Assembly: GCA_900755005.1 (NCBI GenBank)
Contig: CAAEEX010000052.1
Span: 1 to 17,603, forward strand
Source: an uncultured Collinsella sp.
GTDB lineage: Bacteria; Actinomycetota; Coriobacteriia; Coriobacteriales; Coriobacteriaceae
DNA length: 17,603 bases
Reading direction: 5' to 3'
This document shows, piece after piece, positions 8,101-12,916 of the stretch (its first letter is position 1; every line of letters begins with the position of its first letter). The notes beneath the pieces are model-generated. The model ran no database searches. It was not told the DNA's origin and saw only the letters and a program-made list of their open reading frames with translations. A program made the position numbers and the translations under genes.

Positions 8101-9403
8101 CGCAACCAACGACGCGGCTGGCAACGTGGACTTTGGCAAGATCCACTTTACGCTCGAGGACCTCAACCGCGCTCTGGGCGTGACGGACGATGCGACCGAT
8201 AAGGCCGAGGCAGACGAAGCTGACGAAGCCGAGGCCGACGAGGCAGAGGCTGAAGAGGCCGACGCCGACGCTGATGCCAACGCCGACGAGCCCAGCGACG
8301 AGTCCGAGCCCGCAGATCCCGCTGCCCCGCGCTCGCACACCTTTACCTACACGGTGGCCGAGTCCGGTAGCGCCCCTGGCGTGACCAACGACACCAACGC
8401 CACGCGCAAGGTTTCCTACACCGTGACCGATGACGGTGCCGGACATCTGATCGTCAAGCGCGACGGCGGCGACGGTGCGGCCTTTACGTTCACCAACACG
8501 TACGGCGTGGCACCTACCGATTCTTCCGTGACCGATCAGGTCAAGACGGTTAAGCGTCTGACCGGCCGCGACCTTGCAGCTGGCGAGCTCACGTTTGAGC
8601 TGCTCGAGGACGGCGTGACTGTCGCTAGTGGCACCAACGACGCCAACGGTAACGTTACGCTGAGCCCGATCCGCTACGAGGCGCCCGGTACGCACACGTA
8701 CACGCTGCGCGAGGCTTGCCCCAACGCGCTCGGCCTGTACAAGGGCGTCACCTATGACGGCACGACCTACACCGTCGTGACCACCGTCTCCGACAACGGC
8801 GACGGCACGCTGACCGCGACGCACAAGCTCGAGGGAACCACCGAGTCGGCTGGCTTTACCAACAAGTATCACGCCATGCCCACGCAGGTTTCCATCGGCG
8901 CCATCAAGGTGCTCGAGGGACGCGAGCTCAAGAAGGACGAGTTTAGCTTTAAGCTCGTTGGCGAGGACATCGAGTCTACGGTTACCAACGATGCCGACGG
9001 CAAGATCAACTTCGACAAGTTCGAGTACGACGAGCCCGGTACGTACGTCTACACCATCAGCGAGGTCAAGGGCGACGAGGCCGGTATGACCTACGACAAG
9101 TCCGTCTTTACCGCGACCGTCAACGTGGTCGACGACGGCGAGGGCAACCTCAAGGCGAACGTTGCCTTTACCAAGGGCGACAAGAGCGTCGAGGGTATCG
9201 TGTTCAACAACACGTACAAGAAGCCCGAGACGCCCGTGCCGACGCCCGATCCCGGCACGCCCAAGACCGTGACGAACATCGTTAAGACGGTCAAGGGTTT
9301 CCTGCCCGCCACAGGCGACCAGCAGGCTGCCGCTCTGCTTATGGCATTTGTCATCGCCACGGCCGGCGTCGGAGCCCTGGTCTGGGGTATCCGTAAGCGC
9401 TAG
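2120..9403 (+). CDS. Giant LPxTG-anchored adhesin: vWA domain plus 13 Spy0128-like isopeptide domains
   Basis: A 2427-residue secreted, wall-anchored surface protein. The N terminus is a signal peptide (charged MSKYTRG, hydrophobic 8-24, likely cut after AAAFA at residue 25). A von Willebrand A domain follows (about 110-350) with a complete metal site: D119-A-S121-G-S123, T225 and D253 (FFTDGTPTD). Residues about 360-690 form a spacer region I cannot assign. From about 694 to 2367 there are 13 tandem domains of the FctA/Spy0128 type. Their putative isopeptide lysines are K699, 823, 947, 1066, 1183, 1302, 1420, 1541, 1666, 1823, 1959, 2145 and 2263; each domain ends in F-x-N-x-Y (N804 in the first, N2364 in the last), and all but the tenth show the catalytic Glu in a TLRE-like motif. 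A Pro/Thr linker leads to LPATG (2395-2399), a hydrophobic helix and a final KR. The start at 2120 is supported by AAGGGAG at 2108-2114. No sortase or pilin partner is adjacent, so it is probably a monomeric adhesin stalk; a pilus-tip role is possible. The ligand is unknown. Confidence 0.93.
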   Translation: MSKYTRGLLAVILAVVLVLPAAAFAMLPEANARSSTGMDGPEATKIVDHETSNHWKFWAGGYDGSKVTTQNVGRIWTDKTVQAIDDGKSDFLTTLSAMSSTSDTTSLVSKPLDIVMVLDASGSMDGEMGGGGSTKRIDALKNAANHFIDTIAEQNKNVKDASKQHQVAIVKFAGKSTSIVGNNLYTSGGHDYNYSQTMQELTACSGDGAKSLKKTINSIDPAGATRADNGMALAEGIASKREDAQKIVVFFTDGTPTDFRDFSSTVADNAIAAAKGMKDKGATVYTIGIFDGADPSADPTSYKTSDENKFMHAMSSNYPKATSYTSGKLDDRVAGATYYKSAANAAELDQVFADISSAITSGKGFPTKIEGNNPNGSGYITFEDELGAFMQVDGFTGAEYNGKTYGAATKSTDGNIDTYTFDGELAHLVITVDRTDEKNPQRGDTVTVKVPASLIPLRRFTVDESAGTFVVDSTDAISPIRVAYASSVKAIARKNLFTPNNVPGLQDYINEHKDADSNTVSFCANKWTGDDAGDTVASFEPAATNSYYYFQKLTPVYTDAACTKLATEKPSGSKTYWYKDEFMAQNSSGAPYDDSVSIPVKGSELENFEGALVKDGDHWSIKAGTARLAFINQLHTTKERVGGNPTDTARDVINPQWNNTKVVSGATKVNVYLGNNGKISFTLNTTPTTLTTADFGLTKVLEGRDWTDEDKFEFGLTSEDNAPMPRSTTAFATKGHADISFGEIAYDKLGTYVYKVSEKHAGTTVDGIAYSKNVAEFTVTVKPNAKGKLEASVKKTSGEAEFKNTYTANPAESSVTDQITVTKVLTGHKLQDNEFSFELVEGEGEDASVVETVKNDANGNVAFSAIKYTEIGQHIYTLREVKGNAGGIAYDKTVYTVVTTIADNGKGQLVATHKLKGAEDVKKIEFKNSYTVTPKSSSVTDQITATKSLTGRKLAAGEFSFELVEGDKVVATGTNDASGNITMGTVKYDKAGTHTYTLREVNGGTTSKGIAYDGKTYTIVTTITDEGDGTLKAEHVLKDAKAAEFKNSYNLTPTESSVTDQVKATKFLTGRALAAGEFSFELVEGDKVVATGKNAADGTVVMDKITYDKPGKHTYTLREVRGNVGGITYDAATYTIETVVKDNGDGTLGVEHKLKGADEAKFTNSYEPGSKSSSVTDQITAIKSLDGRDLKAGEFRFELVEGNNVVATGTNNADGKIVMDSVTYTAAGEHTYMLRETKAGATENGITYSTSEYTIVTIVKDNGDGALSVEHKLQNADEAIFENTYTVAPKSSSVTDQITATKFLTGRDLKEGEFSFELVEGNDVVATGKNDARGKITMSPIEYTAAGKHTYTLREVPGDAGNGITYDGKTYTIETTVTDNGKGELVVKHELNGADEAKFNNSYKPNPGEFSVTDQVTATKFLTGRDLKDGEFSFELVEGEGEDAKVVATGTNNAEGNITMNAVKYTEAGKHTYTLREVNGGTTSKGITYGDAKYTIETTITDKGDGTLKAEHVLKDATAATFKNTYSVTPLDAELDFDLSKAIDGRDWTDSDEFSFTITAAEGTPLPDPATVTVNKHDAKDGIAAVKFGKIRYTAAGTYTYEIRENAGNAAGMAYDGHVATAEVTVTEDGEGKLTANVTKKENGRFTNTYRTELNYTAAGGLKLSKSLSGRPMTEGQFTFTVTPADEASANALGLLPGANNFKSPATAEATVGLIDILAGHEVKFTQADAGKTFTYTVAEKNDGKPGYTYDDAVRTVTIAVADDGAGTLTATTTVSGGPEGTHETVHKSGENKVENALVPFHNSYSATTNTPGGTAAQVVATKTLTGRPMADGEFWFGIAYQGELVAYENLKPNIGGHVSFDTLHYDTKMLANLEAAGLAYRTDKDGKLAWTINYTAYEDLFGLPNGVSATTWSFGFKVIVVDNGDGTLTATVDYGGVEPLFENVYGAEAVDAALTGTKKLQAAEGLTPADITGKFTFTVTADEASAPMPERTTATNDAAGNVDFGKIHFTLEDLNRALGVTDDATDKAEADEADEAEADEAEAEEADADADANADEPSDESEPADPAAPRSHTFTYTVAESGSAPGVTNDTNATRKVSYTVTDDGAGHLIVKRDGGDGAAFTFTNTYGVAPTDSSVTDQVKTVKRLTGRDLAAGELTFELLEDGVTVASGTNDANGNVTLSPIRYEAPGTHTYTLREACPNALGLYKGVTYDGTTYTVVTTVSDNGDGTLTATHKLEGTTESAGFTNKYHAMPTQVSIGAIKVLEGRELKKDEFSFKLVGEDIESTVTNDADGKINFDKFEYDEPGTYVYTISEVKGDEAGMTYDKSVFTATVNVVDDGEGNLKANVAFTKGDKSVEGIVFNNTYKKPETPVPTPDPGTPKTVTNIVKTVKGFLPATGDQQAAALLMAFVIATAGVGALVWGIRKR
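4555..6708 (+). repeat. Tandem DNA repeats encoding adhesin domains 2-7
   Basis: Six consecutive units, with lysine codons at 4586, 4958, 5315, 5666, 6023 and 6377, give periods of 372, 357, 351, 357 and 354 bases. They remain similar at the DNA level: for example the stretch reading GAGTTCTCCTTCGAGCT recurs in units 3, 4, 6 and 7, with long shared runs around it. Domains 1 and 8-13 are more divergent. The high identity marks recent duplication or gene conversion within this block, and the unit number is likely to vary between strains. Confidence 0.8.
8201..8326 (+). other. Acidic low-complexity insert (about 42 residues) within adhesin domain 11
   Basis: Residues 2028-2069 consist almost only of Ala, Asp and Glu with a few Pro/Ser near the end (KAEADEADEAEADEAEAEEA and onward). 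The insert falls inside an isopeptide domain, between the strand carrying FGKIHFTLEDLNRALG and the strand carrying HTFTYTVAE, instead of at a domain boundary. The DNA is a run of GCC/GAC/GAG-like codons, a form that expands or contracts by slippage in whole codons. Confidence 0.85.
9302..9403 (+). other. Cell-wall sorting signal (LPATG, hydrophobic segment, positive tail)
   Basis: LPATG (residues 2395-2399) is followed by GDQQ, a hydrophobic segment from about residue 2404 to 2424 and the terminal RKR. Sortase would cut between Thr and Gly and join the Thr to the wall. The motif is preceded by a Pro/Thr-rich wall-spanning linker. Confidence 0.93.
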
Positions 9404-9415
9404 GCACGCTGGCAG

Positions 9416-9441
9416 CGCCCGGGGCCAAAAGGCCCCGGGCG
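9416..9441. terminator. GC hairpin after the adhesin gene
   Basis: GCCCGGGGCC (9417-9426) pairs perfectly with GGCCCCGGGC (9431-9440) around an AAAA loop, with one further C-G pair outside. It begins 13 bases after the adhesin stop codon. There is no T tract, as with the hairpin at 1662-1695, which has the same AAAA loop. Confidence 0.6.
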
Positions 9442-9478
9442 GCCGGCAGGGCTAAATTCCGACCTACTCCTACCCCCA

Positions 9479-9518
9479 GCCGCCACGGAGGCATCTCCCT
9501 CCTCCGTGGCGGCGCTTT
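9479..9518 (+). terminator. Intrinsic terminator of the adhesin transcript
   Basis: GCCGCCACGGAGG (9479-9491) and CCTCCGTGGCGGC (9501-9513) form a perfect 13-bp stem with a 9-base loop, followed by GCTTTTA. This is the better canonical terminator of the two hairpins behind the adhesin gene. Confidence 0.75.
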
Positions 9519-9533
9519 TATGCGCCGGGGGCG

Positions 9534-9695
9534 CGCCACGAAACCGGCCCATCTACTACGTTTAGCCCCTTACCCCCAACCATGCCAAAAAACGCGAAAA
9601 CAAAACCGCAGGTAGAACGCCTGTGGTTTTGTTCAAAACGAAGGTATGGTCATGGGTATCGCGTCAAACGTAGTAGATGGGCCGATTTCGTGGCG
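9534..9695. repeat. Inverted-repeat element B (162 bp, different termini, shared core)
   Basis: The 30-base ends at 9534-9563 and 9666-9695 are reverse complements at 29 of 30 positions (outermost bases CGCCACGAAACCGG; TGGGCCGATTTCGTGGCG on the right). These ends differ from those of elements A and C. The interior nevertheless has the same core, AAAACCGCAGGTAGA, here with the inner stem ACAAAACCGCAGG / CCTGTGGTTTTGT around TAGAACG, and ACCATGCC / GGTATGGT outside it. The element can fold into one extended hairpin. No protein is encoded. Confidence 0.8.
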
Positions 9696-9716
9696 AGCGG
9701 TTCCGGCTGATCCCTT

Positions 9717-9744
9717 GGGGACGGAGGAAAACGGATCATTTTGG
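9717..9744. repeat. 28-bp dispersed repeat, copy 2
   Basis: Identical over 28 bases to 1917-1944 and in the same orientation. It lies 21 bases after element B and 42 bases before element C. The preceding CTT makes the head read CTTGGGGACGG, close to the TTGGGGAC head of the repeats at 15305-15452. Confidence 0.75.
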
Positions 9745-9786
9745 TCCCGCGAGGCTGGCGGAGGCACTCGTCCAGGGCCGCCCGAA

Positions 9787-9940
9787 CAAAACTATGCCGG
9801 TTTACGGGGCTGAGTTACGAGTCTCCAACCATGCCGATATTCGTGAAAATAAAACCGCAGGTAGACGAGCCGTCATTTTGCAGAAAACGCGGGTATGGAT
9901 GGGGGTCCTGAGTTTGGCCCCGTAAACCGGCATAGTTTTG
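9787..9940. repeat. Inverted-repeat element, copy C (154 bp)
   Basis: The 24-base ends at 9787-9810 and 9917-9940 are perfect reverse complements (inner bases GGTTTACGGGGC on the left). The length equals that of copy A and the interior has the same AAAACCGCAGGTAGA core and CCATGCC / GGTATGG inner pairing. It is in the same orientation as copy A. It ends about 60 bases before the stop codon of the convergent response regulator gene, so it may also serve as a 3'-end structure for that transcript. Confidence 0.82.
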
Positions 9941-10000
9941 AAATGGCCTTAAATCGGTAGCAGCCATTTTGCTATGCCGGAACGGTCGGTCTTCGGGCAA

Positions 10001-10630
10001 CTACCCTCGCAGGTAGGCGATAGCGATCTGCGTGCGGTTGCGCAGGCCCATCTTTGCCAGGATTGAGCTGATGTGGTTGCGCACGGTGCCTTCGCCCATG
10101 TAGGCGGTGGCGGCGATCTCTTTGTTGTCGAGGCCGCGGGCGATGAGCTCGGCGACTTCGAACTCGCGGTCGGTCAGACCGGCAAAGGCCGCGGGCCGGC
10201 GGGTCGCGCCGGCTTCAGCGTCCGCCCCATCAAAGTCGACATCCCCGATCGCCTTACCCTCGAGCACGCGTTTGCCGTCCATGACTTGCGCCAACGCCGG
10301 AGGAATGACGGCGACATCGGTTTTAATCAAGTAGCCGCGGGCGCCCAGTTTGAGCGCCGACACAATGTACTCGTCATCCGAGAATGTCGTCAGAAACACC
10401 ACGCGCGCCGAAGGGTCGCGCTCAAGGATCTCGCGTGCCGCCGAAAGGCCGTCGCGCCCCGGCATCTGAATGTCGAGCAGCGCGATATCGGGCGCGTGCT
10501 CGGCGTAGAGTGCCACCGCGTCGTTGCCGTCGGCTCCGGTGCCCACCACTTCGATCTGCGGCTGGGCGCCCAGGATAATCTTGAGCGAATCGACTACCAA
10601 GCGGTCGTCGTCGACAACTATGAGCCTCAT
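10001..10630 (-). CDS. NarL/LuxR-family response regulator
   Basis: A 209-residue two-component response regulator. The receiver domain (about 1-120) has the acidic pocket D7-D8-D9, the phospho-acceptor D53 in DIALLDIQMPGRDG, the conserved T/S in VVFLTTFSDDEY and the K in LIKTD. The C-terminal LuxR-type helix-turn-helix (about 148-207) reads LTDREFEVAELIARGLDNKEIA and continues with EGTVRNHISSILAKMGLRNR, which is the DNA-recognition region. A linker of about 25 Ala/Asp-rich residues joins the two. The start codon overlaps the stop of the histidine kinase gene by 4 bases (10627-10630), so the pair is translationally coupled. It probably regulates the divergent ABC exporter operon; that target is inferred from position. 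Confidence 0.93.
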   Translation of the reverse strand: MRLIVVDDDRLVVDSLKIILGAQPQIEVVGTGADGNDAVALYAEHAPDIALLDIQMPGRDGLSAAREILERDPSARVVFLTTFSDDEYIVSALKLGARGYLIKTDVAVIPPALAQVMDGKRVLEGKAIGDVDFDGADAEAGATRRPAAFAGLTDREFEVAELIARGLDNKEIAATAYMGEGTVRNHISSILAKMGLRNRTQIAIAYLRG

Positions 10631-11772
10631 CGGGCGTCATCTCCTTGCTGTTTGGGGACGGTGGCAAACACGCGCCAGCCGGGGGCGCCGGCGCGCAGGC
10701 CGGCGGTGAAGGTTCCGCCAAGCGCCTCGACGCGCTCGCGCATGGAGACGAGCCCCATGCCTTCTGCGACGTTGCTGCTGCTCGCCGGGGTCGCGTCTGC
10801 GCCATCATCGGTAACGATGAGCTGGTAAAACGACGGATGCTCCATGCACCGCACGGTAATGGTTTTGGCATGGGCGTGGCGCATGGCGTTGGAAAGCGCC
10901 TCGCGCAGCACCGCCGCAAAGCAGTTGGCGACGTTGGCGGGCGCATGCTCGGCCAAAACCTCAAGCTCAATCTGCGGACCGCTGTCCGAGCGCGCGCCTT
11001 CAACGATGCGTTCGAGCTGCACGGAGAGGTTGGTCGCATTGTCGTTGAGCGCGTGGACGCTGGCGCGCACGAGCTGGAGCGCCTCGTCAACGGTGTATTT
11101 GACGTCGGCGAAATCGGCGGCAACGCCGGGCTCGTTGGCATGGACCACGCGCAGGGCTTCGGTTTGAAGCGAAGCGCGCGTGAGCTGGTGGCCCACGTTA
11201 TCGTGGATTTCGCGCGCGATGCGGGCACGTTCGGCGAGCGTCGCGAGCTCGACTTCGTAGTCCTGGCGGTCGGCGAGGTCGCGGTTGCGTGCCTCGAGTG
11301 CCAGGGCGCGCTCTTGCAGCTTGTCGCGGGTGCGACGCATGCGTTCCTGTTCGCGCTCCAGCTGCGCGGTGCGCAGCGACAGCAACGTGGCGGCGACCGA
11401 AAGGATGGCGGTTAGCAACAGCGTTCGGGTGGTGAGCGCGCCGCAGCGAAGGTCCGTGGCAAGTGCGCAGGCAAACACGGAGCCAATCGCCAGCGCGGGC
11501 CAGATGCGTTCACGGCGCACGCGCCGCGCGATGTCATAGAGGGCGAGAGGTACGAACGGCACAAACGGCGGCACGAAGACAGCCGCGATGACGTAGGCGT
11601 AGCTGCCGGCCTCGCTGGCGCGACGGGCGCGTTCTCCCTGCGCGACCTCGGCCAGTGCGGCGATGACAACGCCAAGGCAAAACGCCGCGACCAGGCGAGC
11701 ATCCACAGCAAGGCCCGTGGCGGCTGCGATGCAGCACGCCAGCACGATCGATTTGTCGAATAGCCTGTTCAT
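10627..11772 (-). CDS. HisKA_3-type sensor histidine kinase
   Basis: A 381-residue membrane kinase, taking the ATG at 11772 as the start (MNRLFDKSIVLACC). A longer version beginning with TTG at 11817 is possible but less likely, because a -10 box lies just before the ATG. About 130 N-terminal residues hold five or six hydrophobic segments with short loops and no large extracellular domain, as in intramembrane-sensing kinases. A coiled-coil region (LEREQERMRRTRDKLQERAL) leads to the dimerisation and phosphorylation helix ERARIAREIHDNVGHQL, with the phospho-acceptor H190. The ATP-binding domain shows N295 in LREALSNAMRHAHAK, DDGAD at about 322-326 and EGMGLVSMRERV at about 337. It is paired with the response regulator by a 4-base overlap and lies divergent from the ABC operon, so it probably senses the substrate of that exporter. 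Confidence 0.92.
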   Translation of the reverse strand: MNRLFDKSIVLACCIAAATGLAVDARLVAAFCLGVVIAALAEVAQGERARRASEAGSYAYVIAAVFVPPFVPFVPLALYDIARRVRRERIWPALAIGSVFACALATDLRCGALTTRTLLLTAILSVAATLLSLRTAQLEREQERMRRTRDKLQERALALEARNRDLADRQDYEVELATLAERARIAREIHDNVGHQLTRASLQTEALRVVHANEPGVAADFADVKYTVDEALQLVRASVHALNDNATNLSVQLERIVEGARSDSGPQIELEVLAEHAPANVANCFAAVLREALSNAMRHAHAKTITVRCMEHPSFYQLIVTDDGADATPASSSNVAEGMGLVSMRERVEALGGTFTAGLRAGAPGWRVFATVPKQQGDDAR

Positions 11773-11778
11773 ACGGGT

Positions 11779-11784
11779 ATTGTA
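11779..11784 (-). promoter_or_regulatory. Candidate -10 box of a leaderless histidine kinase transcript
   Basis: On the - strand the sequence reads TACAAT, six bases (ACCCGT), then the ATG of the kinase gene. A transcript started at the usual distance from this -10 box would begin at or next to the A of the ATG, giving a leaderless mRNA. No ribosome site precedes the ATG, which agrees. No clear -35 box is visible. Confidence 0.5.
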
Positions 11785-11843
11785 CGCGATGCCGCGCACG
11801 GGGGAGGCACCACTCAAAGCAACCGTGACATTCCTCCCACGCG

Positions 11844-11882
11844 GCGGGGCGGTCGCGTCAGCAGGCTACGCGACCGCCCCGC
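11844..11882. promoter_or_regulatory. Perfect 15-bp dyad in the divergent intergenic region
   Basis: GCGGGGCGGTCGCGT (11844-11858) and ACGCGACCGCCCCGC (11868-11882) are exact reverse complements around a 9-base loop. It lies 71 bases upstream of the kinase start and 86 bases upstream of the ABC ATPase start. CGTGACA occurs on both sides (11824 and 11886). It may be an operator, an RNA hairpin in the leader of one operon, or a barrier that separates the two divergent promoters. Confidence 0.5.
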
Positions 11883-11968
11883 ACTCGTGACAAAGCTCAC
11901 TGGTGCGCGCCGTCAGCTCCTGCGATGATGCAATCGTACCGGGCCGCAAGCAACAGAAGGGCCGCCTC

Positions 11969-12907
11969 ATGACAGACATCGTCCACGTCGAAAATCTCGT
12001 CAAGCGCTACGACGATCTTATTGCGCTCGACCACTTTAATCTGAGCATCGCCCCCGGCGAGATCTTTGGCCTGCTGGGCCCCAACGGCTCGGGCAAGACC
12101 ACGTCCATCAACTGCATCCTGCAGCTGCTCGCCTACGACAAGGGCGCCATCGAGCTGTTCGGCGAGCGCATGACGCCCGCCCGCTACGACCTCAAGCGCC
12201 GCATCGGTGTGGTGCCGCAGCAGGTGGCGGTGTTCGACGAGCTCACCGTGCGCGAGAACATCGACTATTTCTGCAGTCTCTACGTCAACGACCGCAAGCG
12301 CCGCCGCGCGCTGGTGGACGAGGCGATCGACTTTGTCGGCCTGGGCGACTTTACCAAGTTCCGCCCCGGCAAGCTCTCGGGCGGCCTGGCGCGTCGCCTC
12401 AACATTGCCTGCGGCATCGCGCACAAGCCCGAGCTCATCTTTTTTGACGAACCCACGGTGGCGGTCGACCCGCAAAGCCGCAACGCCATCCTGGAGGGCA
12501 TCTGCCGCCTGCGCGACGAGGGCGCCACGGTGGTGTATACCAGCCATTACATGGAGGAAGTCGAGCAGATCTGCAGCCGCATCATGATCATGGACGGCGG
12601 CCGCGTGCTGGCGCAGGGCACTAACGACGAGCTCAAGCGCATGATTCAGATGGGCGAGAAGATTGTAATCGAGGTCGGCGAGGTTCCGAGTGCGGCGCTC
12701 GGTGCCGTCGCAAGCCTGCCGCACGTTCTGGACCTTTCGGCAACGGCGGGACAGCTCACGTTTTCGTGCGAAGCGAGCCCGCACAACCTGACGGACATTC
12801 TCGATGCGCTGCGCTCGCATGACGTGCCGCTCGGCCGCATCTATTCCGAACCGCCGACCCTCAACGACGTGTTCCTCGAGATCACCGGCCGCGAGCTGCG
12901 CGACTAG
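11969..12907 (+). CDS. ABC-2 exporter ATP-binding protein (LnrL/DrrA type)
   Basis: A 312-residue ATPase that powers the two membrane proteins encoded next to it. Walker A GPNGSGKT (37-44), the Q-loop in GVVPQQVAVFDELTVREN, the signature LSGGLARR (136-143, with L where Q is usual), Walker B LIFFDEP (D160, E161) and the switch histidine in YTSHYMEE (H193) are all present. The C-terminal 85 residues (from about 225) form the extra domain typical of DrrA-type drug-export ATPases and end in the usual PTLNDVFLEITGRELRD. The ATG at 11969 is chosen because AGAAGG lies 8 bases upstream; the frame is open 22 codons further up, without a ribosome site. The divergent two-component system and two ABC-2 permeases match the composition of linearmycin-type exporter loci. 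The substrate is unknown. Confidence 0.93.
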   Translation: MTDIVHVENLVKRYDDLIALDHFNLSIAPGEIFGLLGPNGSGKTTSINCILQLLAYDKGAIELFGERMTPARYDLKRRIGVVPQQVAVFDELTVRENIDYFCSLYVNDRKRRRALVDEAIDFVGLGDFTKFRPGKLSGGLARRLNIACGIAHKPELIFFDEPTVAVDPQSRNAILEGICRLRDEGATVVYTSHYMEEVEQICSRIMIMDGGRVLAQGTNDELKRMIQMGEKIVIEVGEVPSAALGAVASLPHVLDLSATAGQLTFSCEASPHNLTDILDALRSHDVPLGRIYSEPPTLNDVFLEITGRELRD

Positions 12908-12916
12908 GGGGCGGCC

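Noticed and set aside
2120..9403. Adhesin as a thioester-domain protein
   Set aside because: The few cysteines (for example in ELTACSGD, SFCANKW, DAACTKL) are not in a [YFL]CW or CQ-type thioester context, so a covalent-binding thioester head is not supported.
9677..9925. Small frames at 1907-2098 and 9677-9925 that share the peptide RRKTDHFG
   Set aside because: The shared peptide is only the translation of the 28-bp repeat. The frames run through inverted-repeat elements or non-coding DNA, start and stop differently, and have no ribosome site.
1727..9940. Target-site duplications around the inverted-repeat elements as proof of transposition
   Set aside because: Bases just outside A and C are the same as each other (GAA on the left, AAATGGC on the right) but do not duplicate across an element, and none is seen around B. 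The mobile nature therefore stays unproven.
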